Of a stretch of DNA of 50,482 nt, positions 15,789-24,487 are shown in pieces (the first letter of the stretch is position 1; every line of letters begins with the position of its first letter). The stretch comes from an uncultured Phascolarctobacterium sp. (GTDB taxonomy: Bacteria; Bacillota; Negativicutes; Acidaminococcales; Acidaminococcaceae). The stretch is taken from the NCBI RefSeq assembly GCF_905212365.1, contig NZ_CAJMEH010000007.1:1-50482 (forward strand), given 5' to 3'. The notes beneath the pieces are model-generated. The model was given only the letters and a program-made list of their open reading frames with translations. It had not been told where the DNA came from and searched no databases. Position numbers and translations under genes: made by a program.

Positions 15789-16813
15789 ATTTCCCTCCTC
15801 AGCAAAAATAAAAAGAAGGGCGCGCCTAAAAAGGCCATAATGATGCCCACAGGCAACTCAATAGGCGCAAAAACAATACGGGCGAAGGTGTCGCTCAGCG
15901 TTACAATAGCGATGCCCAGCAGCGCGGAAGCAGGCAAAAGATAGCGGTAGTCGCTGCCAATCAGCAGTCTTGCCGCATGGGGCACTACCAGGCCGACAAA
16001 GCCCAACAGCCCTACGACGCTGACGGCGCTGGCAGCTAAAAGAGCCGCCACGGCGGTCAGCAGCACCCGCGTTACCTCCACGTTAATGCCCAGCCCTCGC
16101 GCCATTTCGTCGCCCAGCTGTAAAATATTCAGATAGGCCGCGCTGGCCAAAGCCAAAAGCAGGCCGATTACCGCATACGGCAGAATAATCTGCACATGGG
16201 GCCAGCTGCGCGCCGCCAGGCCGCCCACCATCCACATCAACGCGCCGTGTACCCGATCGCTGTAAAAAATCATCAGGCCGCTGATACCTGCGCTCAAAAA
16301 AGCGGATACCGCCACGCCGGCCAGAATAATTCGCACCGGCTTAATGCCGTTTTTCCACGCCAAAATATAAATGCACACCGCCGCCAGCATAGCGCCGACA
16401 AAAGCCGCAGGCGTAATCAAATATTCCAGCGCCGGGAACAAAATCATAATCGCCACACCGGCCAGGCCAGCGCCGGACGAAATGCCGATAATATGCGGGT
16501 CAGCCAGAGGATTGCGCATAATCGCCTGCAAAATAGCGCCGGACAAGGACAAATTAACGCCCACCAGCGCTCCCACAATGGTGCGTGGCATACGTATATT
16601 CCAAATAATCTGGCTTTGCGGGTCCGTGCCGGGGTTTAGCAGAATATCGGCAATCTGCCGCATAGTAATCACGCTGGAGCCTTTCGTCAGGCTCAAAAAG
16701 GAACCCGCCAGCGCCAAGGCCAAAAAAAACAGCAAAATACCTGCCCGCCAAACGCTGCGGCCCACGCCAAAGCGTTCTACAGTTTGCGAAACCTCCGCTT
16801 GTTTATTTTCCAT
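15785..16813 (-). CDS. FecCD-family ABC permease
   Basis: The 342-residue protein has about ten hydrophobic segments and FecCD/BtuC signatures: MRQIADILLNPGTDP, WNIRMPRTIVGALVG, NPLADPHIIGISSGAG and VGLLGFVGLVVPHAARLL. It forms the homodimeric membrane channel of an iron-complex or cobalamin importer. It overlaps the binding-protein gene by 11 nt and the ATPase by 4 nt, so the three genes are translationally coupled. Confidence 0.94.
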   Translation of the reverse strand: MENKQAEVSQTVERFGVGRSVWRAGILLFFLALALAGSFLSLTKGSSVITMRQIADILLNPGTDPQSQIIWNIRMPRTIVGALVGVNLSLSGAILQAIMRNPLADPHIIGISSGAGLAGVAIMILFPALEYLITPAAFVGAMLAAVCIYILAWKNGIKPVRIILAGVAVSAFLSAGISGLMIFYSDRVHGALMWMVGGLAARSWPHVQIILPYAVIGLLLALASAAYLNILQLGDEMARGLGINVEVTRVLLTAVAALLAASAVSVVGLLGFVGLVVPHAARLLIGSDYRYLLPASALLGIAIVTLSDTFARIVFAPIELPVGIIMAFLGAPFFLFLLRREI

Positions 16814-17753
16814 TCTTAAAAACCTCTGGATAAACCTGCTGCGCCATATATTTTACCGCTTCGGGGTAGCGCAGTCCGGGATTGATTAAAAACAGCTTTT
16901 CCGGCAGCACATAAACATGACCCTGCTGCACGGCCCGCAGGCTGTTCCACGCCGGATTCTGCTTAAAGTCGCTGCGCAGGCGGTTTTCTATTTCCTCCGG
17001 CTTGCCCATAGAGGTAATGAATAAAACATCGGGGTCCTGCCCTACCAGGCTTTCCATGCTGTAGGGCGTTTTATCTGATTTACCTTGCAAAGCCGCTGCC
17101 GCCACATTTTCAAAGCCCAAAAGGTCGCTGACGCAGCCCGCGATACTGCGCGAGCCTTCCACCGTCACGCTGCTGGCCGTTGCGTGCATAATAACAACCC
17201 GTTTCTTATCCTTAGGCAGCTTTGCAGTTACGGAGGCAATTTCCTTATCCAGCAAAGCGTTCTCTGCCGCAGCTTTGTCCTGCGCGCCATAAATCTCGCC
17301 TAATGTCGTGACAGTTTGCTTCACCTCGTCGTAGGTTTTAGCGTCGAACTCAATAACATTGATATTATTGGAGGTCAGCAGCGGCACAAATTTTTCGTGC
17401 TGATTTTTCCCTGCCAGTACTAAATCAGGCTTCAGCGCCACTAAGCTTTCCATATTTATATTATAGACCAGTCCTATCTCCGGCACGTCCTTCATAGAAG
17501 CGGGCACCGTCCCTACCTTCGACGTGGCTCTCCCTGCCAGCTTGCCGCCCACCGCGTCGATCATACCCAAATAAGACGGACTCAGGCTTACTATCCGCTC
17601 CGGTTTCTTAGTCAAAGTCACCTGCCGCCCCGCAGCGTCCGTCAGCTGCAAATAGGCCTTGCCGCCGCCGGCCTCCTTTTGCTCGCCGCCGCAGCCTGCC
17701 AGCGTCAACATTATGGTACAAAGTAAAGCACAAGCCAATTTTTGTAATTGCAT
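16803..17753 (-). CDS. Substrate-binding lipoprotein of an iron-complex/cobalamin-type ABC importer
   Basis: The 316-residue protein has a lipoprotein signal ending in the lipobox LAGC (Cys21), then a class III binding-protein fold with KPERIVSLSPSYLGMIDAVG near 51, GLVYNINMESLVALKPDLVL near 93 and LINPGLRYPEAVKYMA at the end. It captures a siderophore, haem or corrinoid in the periplasm; the ligand is unknown. RBS AGAGGTGG precedes ATG at 17753. No TonB-dependent receptor is encoded nearby, although a diderm would need one. Confidence 0.92.
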   Translation of the reverse strand: MQLQKLACALLCTIMLTLAGCGGEQKEAGGGKAYLQLTDAAGRQVTLTKKPERIVSLSPSYLGMIDAVGGKLAGRATSKVGTVPASMKDVPEIGLVYNINMESLVALKPDLVLAGKNQHEKFVPLLTSNNINVIEFDAKTYDEVKQTVTTLGEIYGAQDKAAAENALLDKEIASVTAKLPKDKKRVVIMHATASSVTVEGSRSIAGCVSDLLGFENVAAAALQGKSDKTPYSMESLVGQDPDVLFITSMGKPEEIENRLRSDFKQNPAWNSLRAVQQGHVYVLPEKLFLINPGLRYPEAVKYMAQQVYPEVFKNGK

Positions 17754-17827
17754 AATTTACCACCTCTACGCGCAAGGAAAAAGGGCTGTGCGCCCATCCA
17801 GTAAAAAGTCTTATTTGCATTGTCCTC

Positions 17828-17856
17828 ATAATAGCACAATTACTGCTTATAGTCAA
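17828..17856 (-). promoter_or_regulatory. Sigma-A promoter of the ABC importer operon
   Basis: TTGACT (17856-17851), a 17-nt spacer, TATTAT (17833-17828) on the minus strand, about 75 nt upstream of the lipoprotein gene. The leader holds a GGGC/GCCC hairpin followed by five T residues, a weak possible attenuator. I see no clear Fur box. Confidence 0.75.
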
Positions 17857-17877
17857 CAAATTGGCTTGAACTGAAAA

Positions 17878-18429
17878 TCATACTTCATACACAAAATAGC
17901 GCGTTTTCGTTTTCATAAACACAATTCGCTTAGTTGTTTCTTTGCTTACGCTCTTAGCTGTTTTTTTCATCGGTCGTCCCGCTTTAAACCAAGCGTAACC
18001 TCCGCCTAGCTTTTTTATTAATTCATAATTTATTTGATAGCTGCAATTTATTTCCAATTCATTCTTTCCAGAAAGCATCTCATCCGTATTAATAGGTAGC
18101 TCGATCCAAAAATTATTATTTTTTCTTTTTGTCCAATCATTAAGACGTTCCTGACATTTACCCACGAAACGCTCATTATCCATATTTATTACCAAGCAAT
18201 CTAATTGCCCACCTTCCGGACAATTTAATTCTATCCCTAGGATGACACTCTTGTTTTCTTGCGTCACTACTTTGACGTTTTCTATTGAAATTCCCTTGCG
18301 TTCCAATTCTTCCGCGCTTCTTCTAAGCTGGCTTTGTTGCGATTCATAAGGCGAAGGTATGTCGGCAAAAGCTACGCTTACTTGCAACAAGCTCAACAAT
18401 GCGAATAAACATGCAATTATTTTTTTCAT
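17878..18429 (-). CDS. Unknown exported protein (third gene of the MFS trio)
   Basis: The 183-residue protein starts with a clear signal peptide (KKIIACLFALLSLLQVSVAFA, cleavage after AFA near residue 22). The mature part is hydrophilic, with a pair of cysteines (about C70 and C77) that could form a disulphide and another near 129. The end is basic (KKTAKSVSKETTKR). I do not recognise the family. Its ATG overlaps the stop of the preceding gene (TAATG), so it is translated together with the two membrane proteins upstream. Confidence 0.7.
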   Translation of the reverse strand: MKKIIACLFALLSLLQVSVAFADIPSPYESQQSQLRRSAEELERKGISIENVKVVTQENKSVILGIELNCPEGGQLDCLVINMDNERFVGKCQERLNDWTKRKNNNFWIELPINTDEMLSGKNELEINCSYQINYELIKKLGGGYAWFKAGRPMKKTAKSVSKETTKRIVFMKTKTRYFVYEV

Positions 18430-18791
18430 TACATCAGTCCTTCGTTAATATACAATAATCCCACTGCTAAGCTAGCACCATTAGTGACAAGCAAAGATAA
18501 TAATAACCTGCTTTTTCTTTCAGGCACAACATATAGCATCATGCAGTATTCTAAAATAAGCACCAGGCACTCCCCAACAAAAATATTAGCATACAGCTCT
18601 GGCAAGAAATCCGTCATTAAAAATTCATTGAATAATATGTTAGAAACTATATTCGTTACAAAAAACCAGCTAAGTACCTTTCTGTTCCGGTAACTCAGTA
18701 AATATAGAACTACTACTTCAATAATAGCCGTATTTAACGCGGTCTCCAGCAAATCGCTTTCCAATATTAACCCTACTGCCAGCATATCCAT
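18429..18791 (-). CDS. Small unknown membrane protein with about four helices
   Basis: The 120-residue protein is mostly hydrophobic, with probable helices at about residues 3-33, 40-60, 66-90 and 97-116. It has no recognisable motif. It overlaps the MFS-like gene upstream (TAATG at 18791) and the exported-protein gene downstream in the same way, which suggests equimolar production and a shared complex. Confidence 0.65.
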   Translation of the reverse strand: MDMLAVGLILESDLLETALNTAIIEVVVLYLLSYRNRKVLSWFFVTNIVSNILFNEFLMTDFLPELYANIFVGECLVLILEYCMMLYVVPERKSRLLLSLLVTNGASLAVGLLYINEGLM

Positions 18792-19783
18792 TATTCTTCA
18801 CTGCTCCCAACTAGCGGAAGTTTGTCGAATAACAAATATCCTCCGACAAATAATAAAATAAACTGCAACATTATCATGAGCGGCAACGGAATAAAATATT
18901 CTTTAAACCACCAAGCAGGTAAAAGACAAACGGCCGCTAAGCCAAAAGTAAACCCTGCATAATCTGGCAAATAATAATATATTACCCTTAACGTCAACGG
19001 CATAGTCATATTACACAATAAAACAAACGTTAACATCGGTGCAAGACCTGCGAATTGCAAAATTACAAATTCCAGTAAAAATAGCGCCAACAGCATATGT
19101 TTATAACCAAATTTATCGCAGCAAACTCCACCTAATGCTTTTCCAAGCACATAAATACAAGGCAGCCATAAGGGCATATCATCCAAGCGGATCGTACCGG
19201 TAAAGCCCCTGAAAATTACGCATATGCACAACGCCAAAACAGATAACAAAACCGACATGGGATTTTCTAACCGTACTTGCCGAAAGCGGACTGCTTTTTC
19301 ATTAATCTGCGCAGAACTCGTTAGTTGAGAGTAAATTAAATAACAGGATATAAATAAGCCTAATAACATTATCGGTACGCCAATAATTTGCTGTAATCCC
19401 AATGCTAATCCTAAAGCGCCGCTGGAAACAAAAATTCCAGGTTCCTTAAAGCCGGCAAAACGCTCTAAAATAATTTTCCCGACAAGAACATGAAAAATAC
19501 TATTCCCTATACCTAAGCAAAAGCATTTAAGCGATAAGTCTCTTGCTCCTAGCGCGCCTATAAACAATAAGCTGAAAGCCAACCATAGTAAGCATCTTTG
19601 CAACCTCTTATACCTGTCAATAGCTAATCCGATAAGCCATTGCGTTCCAAACGCCCAAATGGTATAGAGCATAAAATATTTTTCTATTTCTTCCGCAGCT
19701 AAGCCATTAGCGACCAACGCCGCTAATGCCGCCCCGCATACACCGTCTACAAAAAAATGCAAAGCCGTTGATTGTATAAGCAT
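18791..19783 (-). CDS. MFS-like multi-pass membrane protein
   Basis: The 330-residue protein has about ten hydrophobic segments and an MFS-like loop (GLAIDRYKRLQR near residue 56, equivalent to the loop 2-3 GxxxDRxGRR motif), with a second half carrying GGVCCDKFGYKH at the matching place. It is somewhat shorter than usual 12-helix transporters (about 400 residues). Substrate unknown. It is the first of three overlapping genes. Start: ATG at 19783; the upstream ribosome binding site is weak. Base composition is AT-richer than in the housekeeping genes. Confidence 0.65.
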   Translation of the reverse strand: MLIQSTALHFFVDGVCGAALAALVANGLAAEEIEKYFMLYTIWAFGTQWLIGLAIDRYKRLQRCLLWLAFSLLFIGALGARDLSLKCFCLGIGNSIFHVLVGKIILERFAGFKEPGIFVSSGALGLALGLQQIIGVPIMLLGLFISCYLIYSQLTSSAQINEKAVRFRQVRLENPMSVLLSVLALCICVIFRGFTGTIRLDDMPLWLPCIYVLGKALGGVCCDKFGYKHMLLALFLLEFVILQFAGLAPMLTFVLLCNMTMPLTLRVIYYYLPDYAGFTFGLAAVCLLPAWWFKEYFIPLPLMIMLQFILLFVGGYLLFDKLPLVGSSEE

Positions 19784-19836
19784 GATAAGTCTCGTTTACA
19801 TGTAAAAAATATATTAGAAAAACTATTAAACAAAAT

Positions 19837-19885
19837 GCGGTTAGCGCTTTAACAAAAGACTGCTAAAGCGCTAAGCAAGATTGAT
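19837..19885. repeat. ~50 bp palindromic repeat, copy 1
   Basis: GCGGTTAGCGCTTTAAC and GCTAAAGCGCTAA form an 11-bp inverted repeat around about 12 nt. The same element, with a few changes, occurs at 20690-20738. This copy lies between the MFS-like gene and the exported-protein gene at 20028, downstream of the latter. Confidence 0.75.
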
Positions 19886-20027
19886 TAAAAAATGTTCAAC
19901 TTGTTATTGCAATTTAAGTCTCTAAAAAATTTGCACTATACCCACACATTTTTTCGAATGCTTCTTGCTAATTCACATGATAATTTTGCAAAAGATTTTG
20001 ATGAGAATGTAATTTAGAAAATTACAT

Positions 20028-20672
20028 TTAATAAATCACTTTTTCTATTCCGAACCATTGTGCAGATTCTGACCATGGGAAGCGAAATTCTCCTAGCTCA
20101 ACTTTGTTCTTTAAAAAGGCCCTATATTTTACAACCAGTGTATCTCCGCGGCTTTCTATACTCTCATAATTATTGTTTACATTACCAAAATAATCTTTAC
20201 TTATTTTTTTGCTATCTAGGTATTTAACAAATTTTCCATCCTTATTTTTCCCAAAAATAACAAAATCTGTATATGTATAAGAAGAAAGCATAGCATATAG
20301 GGAATTTCCTTCGCTTGTTAAGATTTTAAAAAGTTGGCCATCAATAATATCAAATTCTATGTAGTTACCGGCTTCACCAATACGACAAAGATTCCATCTC
20401 TCTGGAATATTGTAATCTACATATAGCTTTTCCCCATCATAGTTAAACAACACTGTACCTTTACCATACCCATTAGTATAAGCTTTTCTTACTTTGCTAT
20501 AATGTTTATAACCATTAATTTCGCTAAATCCATCAAAAGTAAACCCTGTATCTCTATTCAAATCAAAACGAATTTTTCCTATCTGAACTGGGTTCTTCAT
20601 TGTCATTGCCATACACGACATATGTACAACCATAAGTATCAATGTAACCAAAAGAATTTTAATTTTACACAT
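20028..20672 (-). CDS. Unknown exported protein between two palindromic repeats
   Basis: The protein is about 214 residues. I start it at the ATG at 20672 (MCKIKILLVTLILMVVHMSC), with GGGAGG upstream; the signal peptide ends near residue 22 (CMAM). The mature part is rich in Tyr, Lys, Asn and Gly and looks beta-rich, with no motif I recognise. It is the only gene between the two ~50 bp repeats, like a small cassette. Confidence 0.65.
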   Translation of the reverse strand: MCKIKILLVTLILMVVHMSCMAMTMKNPVQIGKIRFDLNRDTGFTFDGFSEINGYKHYSKVRKAYTNGYGKGTVLFNYDGEKLYVDYNIPERWNLCRIGEAGNYIEFDIIDGQLFKILTSEGNSLYAMLSSYTYTDFVIFGKNKDGKFVKYLDSKKISKDYFGNVNNNYESIESRGDTLVVKYRAFLKNKVELGEFRFPWSESAQWFGIEKVIY

Positions 20673-20689
20673 GATATAACCTCCCACAA

Positions 20690-20738
20690 GCGGTTAGCGC
20701 TTTAACCGAAAGCAGCTAAAGCGCTAGACAGTATTGAC
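20690..20738. repeat. ~50 bp palindromic repeat, copy 2
   Basis: GCGGTTAGCGCTTTAACCG and GCTAAAGCGCTAG form the arms; flanking bases (CAGTATTGAC against CAAGATTGAT) are also shared with copy 1. It lies directly upstream of the ribosome binding site of the gene at 20028-20672 and downstream of the gene fragment at 20780. Confidence 0.75.
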
Positions 20739-20779
20739 ACAAACAAATCATTTTATACTGAGCAAAATATCTTTGGCAT

Positions 20780-21066
20780 TTAGTTTGCAGGTATAGCTGC
20801 TACTGCCTTCTTAATATTTTCAGTTTGCGAAGGATCGCTATACAAATCGTAGTTGAGCACACTCTTTACCTGTTCCAAAGTTTCTCCCTCGAAATTGAAA
20901 TCTAAATATTTCTCAACACCCCTTGCCGAAGGAACAGAAAATTTAAAGCTAATTTTTAAAGGTTTGCTACTCAACACAAGATCCACAAACTCAGGAATAT
21001 CTCTAGGAGCTATTCTGCCCGACAGCGTATAACCAGTACCTCTACTTTCTTTAAATTCATAATCTT
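20780..21066 (-). pseudogene. 3' fragment of an unknown gene
   Basis: The minus strand is open for about 95 codons after a TGA near 21067, but the first part has no normal start; an internal start would give 68 residues beginning at 20986. The readable part includes ESRGTGYTLSGRIAPRDIPEF and LDFNFEGETLEQVKSVLNYD, like the C-terminal domain of an exported protein. It begins about 20 nt after the stop of the CAP-domain gene. The likeliest reading is a 5'-truncated remnant. Confidence 0.5.
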
Positions 21067-21086
21067 TATAAACTCAAGCAAACACT

Positions 21087-21851
21087 CTACCCTTTAAAAA
21101 TTTGCACCCAATAGTACTTGTACCCGCCTACGCCGTTGCTATCGTAACAATAGCCCACGCCTAATTCACGGAATGCGCTTTTCAAAATATTAGCCTTATG
21201 CCCAGGCGAATTCATCCACTGCCTTACTACCGCTTCTGGAGTCGCACTACCAGCAGCAATATTTTCTCCCAATGTTGAGTACCCTGCATCGCCCACTGCG
21301 GTGAAACAACTACTGCCATCTGGCCTATCATGTGAAAAAACCTGCGTCAATTCTTTAGCGCGTATAGAAGCGGCATATTGCAAATCATCCGACAATCTTA
21401 AAGGGCTAGCACCAACTTTCGAACGTTCAATATTGACTAATTCCAAAACTTCTTCAGCATAACGCGAAGTATCCGCTTCATAAGCATTGTCAACATATCC
21501 ATTTTGACTCTGCTTCTCCCAATCCTCAGGAGAAAAATTTTCTTGCGGAACTACGTGTACTAAAAAACGAATACCCTCCAGTAACGGCGGATTCATACTA
21601 ACGGGAAATATCGCTTTTACAATCGTGTCTCCCGTTTTTTTAAACAACACACTATTTTTACCGTCCAGATCAACTTGTTCCGCCATATTTTTGTCTACTT
21701 CATAAAAGGCAAACGGCATCTCTATAGAAAAATAATTATTGACCGGTATGGTTATTTCCTGAGCATACTCTTCTTCAGCTCGGCAAATTTTACTGGAAAA
21801 TATACCTATAAGCAAAACTGATAGTAAAATCCTACAAAAATCTTTTAGCAT
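21087..21851 (-). CDS. Exported CAP/SCP-domain protein (YkwD type)
   Basis: The protein is about 254 residues, starting at the ATG at 21851 after GAGGTGG. It has a signal peptide (about 1-25), a poorly conserved N-terminal domain, and a C-terminal CAP domain with ELVNIERSKVGASPLRL, FSHDRPDGSS, LGENIAAGS and QWMNSPGHKANIL, ending in VQIFKG. CAP proteins of bacteria are secreted and bind cell-wall or lipid ligands; the precise role is unknown. It probably heads a transcript that runs into the truncated fragment at 20780. Confidence 0.88.
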   Translation of the reverse strand: MLKDFCRILLSVLLIGIFSSKICRAEEEYAQEITIPVNNYFSIEMPFAFYEVDKNMAEQVDLDGKNSVLFKKTGDTIVKAIFPVSMNPPLLEGIRFLVHVVPQENFSPEDWEKQSQNGYVDNAYEADTSRYAEEVLELVNIERSKVGASPLRLSDDLQYAASIRAKELTQVFSHDRPDGSSCFTAVGDAGYSTLGENIAAGSATPEAVVRQWMNSPGHKANILKSAFRELGVGYCYDSNGVGGYKYYWVQIFKG

Positions 21852-21923
21852 ATATATTCCCACCTCGTATAATAAGTTTCAAAGATAATAATTCAAGTAT
21901 CAGCACACGGGGAGGTGAAATCA

Positions 21924-22363
21924 ATGAATCCACTTTTTGTTGGCATCGATGTGAGCAGCAATTTGAAATCATTCCTAACCCTCTAACTTCTATCCCAGGA
22001 ATTGGGAAGGTCTACTCCGCCGGTATCATTGCCGAGATCGGGGATGTTCACCGCTTCCAGTCTCAGGCGTCCGTTGCCAAGTATGCCGGCCTTGTCTGGA
22101 CACAGCACCAGTCCGGTGACTTTGAAGCGCAGAACACCAGAATGATCAAATCCGGCAACCGTTATCTCCGGTACTACCTGCTGGAAGCCGCCAACTCCGT
22201 GAGAAGATGCGACTCCGAGTTCCAGCGCTACTATGACCTCAAGTACCATGAGGTCAACAAGTTTCAGCATAAACGCGCACTCGCTTTGATTGCCAGAAAA
22301 CTGGTTCGGTTGGTCTTTCGACTGCTGAAGGACAACCGCCTGTATATCCCGCCTGAGGGCTGA
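21924..22363 (+). pseudogene. IS110-family transposase with internal deletion
   Basis: An intact start (GGAGGTGAAATCA, then ATG at 21924) codes for MNPLFVGIDVSSN and then hits a stop in frame. From about 21955, in another frame, the C-terminal third of an IS110 transposase is readable: QQFEIIPNPLTSIPGIGKVY through MIKSGNRYLRYYL to KFQHKRALALIARK, ending at 22363. About 0.9 kb of the middle is missing. The sequence 22364-22528 is probably the old right end of the element; its TTGACATCAC resembles the end of the intact copy near 48234. It is diverged from that copy. Confidence 0.85.
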
Positions 22364-22528
22364 TTTCCGCAGCCGCTTCCCGGTGTAACAGGCCCTGTTG
22401 AAAAAACGCAGTAGGCAGGGCTTTGGTTAGTGTACACTTTTTTCCTGTTTTGCCCGAGTTTACACCTTTCCTGATTGAAAATTTCTTTTCATTCTCCTAT
22501 TGACATCACACCATTAGACTTATCACTT

Positions 22529-23629
22529 TTACCATGCTGCAATAGTAAGCACATTATAAGCCGAAGAACGTAATTCTACATGGCATTCCACATTTTCTTT
22601 TATTTTATTGAAAAGTGTCTGCGGTGAGCCGCCATATCGCATGGTAAAAACAGCTTTACCACTAGTATAGTCACTTAAATCTGCATTCTTTACACCTTTA
22701 ATATTATTCAACGCTTGTTGTATTGAATCAAGTTTTTCATATCCAGAAGTCATGACTATTAATTCCACTCTGCGCCTGTTACCTGCCGCTAATTCCAGCA
22801 ATTTATCCGACAAATATTCGCCCATTTCCTTACCGGCAACAGCTAAGGCTTTCTTCGAAGCTATAGCTTCAGAAACATCTACAGCTGAACCATATTTACC
22901 ATCAGCAGCTATAATCTGTCCCGTACGAGCAATATACATTTTCGCTTCTACGCGAGCACGGCAGCTCAATGTTCCAGTCCGCCTGCCTTTAGGCAAGAAT
23001 TGCCCGACATCGCCAATGCCCTCGCTAAACGCTTCGCCTACTACAAGAATATCCGCTTGCATAGAATTAGCTAGAGCGCGTAAATCATCATCGGTTAAAT
23101 TAAACGGACTATTATAACGCATCCTATCCTGGCTAATGTCCACCATGTTATCAAAGCCAGCAGCAATAAATGCGTTCACCACAGCCGTTTCCCCTGCGGG
23201 ATCAGGAATACGATAGGCAAGATGCCTTTCTGGAATTATAACGGCAATTTTAGGATTACGCAGCAAATTATCGATCAAGCCTAGCACTGTCAACTGATCC
23301 ATCAACTTAGAATTTTGATTAACGTCGATTTCGGCATTAACAGTCACGCACCACCCGTCGACATTTTTCTGTGTGCCGACTACTTGATAAGAATTTATAA
23401 ATCCTCTACTAGTAGCATAAACTTTATCGTTTAAAAGTGTGTTATTTTCTACAATAGTTTCTGAATCTATCAGAACGCCAACTGCATTTTCTAACGCGTT
23501 ACGCAAAGCGTCATCAGTAGCCTCTGCTTCTGTTACGCCTACGCCTGTAGTAGTAATATTTTTTGCAAAGACATTACTAGATAATAATATAGACAAGGCA
23601 AATGCTAAAATATAAATAAATCTCTTCAT
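22529..23629 (-). CDS. Exported FlgT-N-like protein
   Basis: The 366-residue protein has a signal peptide (about 1-22, ending VFA). Residues 23-110 resemble the FlgT N-terminal domain: GVGVTEAEATDDALRNALEN followed by INSYQVVGTQKNVDGWCVTV. Residues about 125-240 look like a Rossmann-like ABA domain (ILVVGEAFSEG), and the end (about 290-366) forms another small alpha/beta domain. In Vibrio, FlgT belongs to the flagellar outer-membrane ring, but no flagellar gene is nearby. It starts 1 nt after the CsgG-like gene, so both are coupled. Confidence 0.7.
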   Translation of the reverse strand: MKRFIYILAFALSILLSSNVFAKNITTTGVGVTEAEATDDALRNALENAVGVLIDSETIVENNTLLNDKVYATSRGFINSYQVVGTQKNVDGWCVTVNAEIDVNQNSKLMDQLTVLGLIDNLLRNPKIAVIIPERHLAYRIPDPAGETAVVNAFIAAGFDNMVDISQDRMRYNSPFNLTDDDLRALANSMQADILVVGEAFSEGIGDVGQFLPKGRRTGTLSCRARVEAKMYIARTGQIIAADGKYGSAVDVSEAIASKKALAVAGKEMGEYLSDKLLELAAGNRRRVELIVMTSGYEKLDSIQQALNNIKGVKNADLSDYTSGKAVFTMRYGGSPQTLFNKIKENVECHVELRSSAYNVLTIAAW

Positions 23630-23630
23630 T

Positions 23631-24473
23631 TTATTTGCCTCTCTTTACGTTACAGCCAGTAGCAATGATACCCTTCCTTTTAGTAATTTTACCAACAGAA
23701 AAATCAGCTTCCACATCTTCAATTTTTAACGCGCCTAAAAATTCCTTCTGTACGGTAATAATTTTACCCGTTACAGGATGCTTAATTGGCTTGCCTTCTT
23801 TATAAATAATAAAATTATCACCTTTATGAACGCCGTTATTGCTACCAATATCAATATATACTTGATCTTCGGTAACGCTCACTACAAGGCCAGAAAGCGG
23901 ATTGATGCCTTCCATAAAACCTGCTATTTTTTTAGCTACATCTCCAGCTGCATTGGCCAGCATAATATTTTGATCAGGATAGGTATTTTCAAATTCACTA
24001 ACCGTATCGGAACCTTCAACGATTTCAGCTATCTTAACTTCGCCTGTGTTATTATCTATAAATTTAAAATTAAATTTAACCTTAGCCTTGTGCCCTTTAT
24101 AAAGATAATTATTAAAACGCTCAAAATCAGCTAACATCACATTACCTACTATAGTGTAATCTGCTCCTAGCATATTGCCAAACTGAATAGCTGTATCTCC
24201 GCTAATCAGCCCTGTGATATGCAGATTCAGTTCGTGCAATACATGATCAATCTGTCTACGCTCTACAACATTATAGTTGCCGCTTTGTACTAAAATCGTA
24301 GTCAAAGCACTTTCTAAGTCTTGTGCAGCTTGGCGGCCATAACTACTCCCAATTGTATTTTCTACTGCCATTACAGCAACCGTTTTTTTAGCTGCCTCAC
24401 AGCTAAAACAACCCAACAACATTATGGATAACATTAATAAGGACAAAATAATTCTCATTGTCTTTTTCATCAT
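23631..24473 (-). CDS. CsgG-family outer-membrane assembly lipoprotein with FlgT-C-like domain
   Basis: The protein is about 280 residues, with two possible starts (24473, 24470) behind a GAGGTG. The signal contains a possible lipobox (LLGC near residue 22). Residues about 30-170 match the CsgG fold: VAVMAVENTIG, SGNYNVVERRQIDHVLHEL and GADYTIVGNVMLADFE. The last 75 residues resemble the FlgT C-terminal domain (VYIDIGSNNGVHKGDNFIIY, then HPVTGKI). CsgG forms the curli secretion pore; relatives anchor other envelope structures. The neighbouring exported genes suggest a multi-protein envelope complex. Confidence 0.8.
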   Translation of the reverse strand: MMKKTMRIILSLLMLSIMLLGCFSCEAAKKTVAVMAVENTIGSSYGRQAAQDLESALTTILVQSGNYNVVERRQIDHVLHELNLHITGLISGDTAIQFGNMLGADYTIVGNVMLADFERFNNYLYKGHKAKVKFNFKFIDNNTGEVKIAEIVEGSDTVSEFENTYPDQNIMLANAAGDVAKKIAGFMEGINPLSGLVVSVTEDQVYIDIGSNNGVHKGDNFIIYKEGKPIKHPVTGKIITVQKEFLGALKIEDVEADFSVGKITKRKGIIATGCNVKRGK

Positions 24474-24487
24474 AAACACCTCACCAT

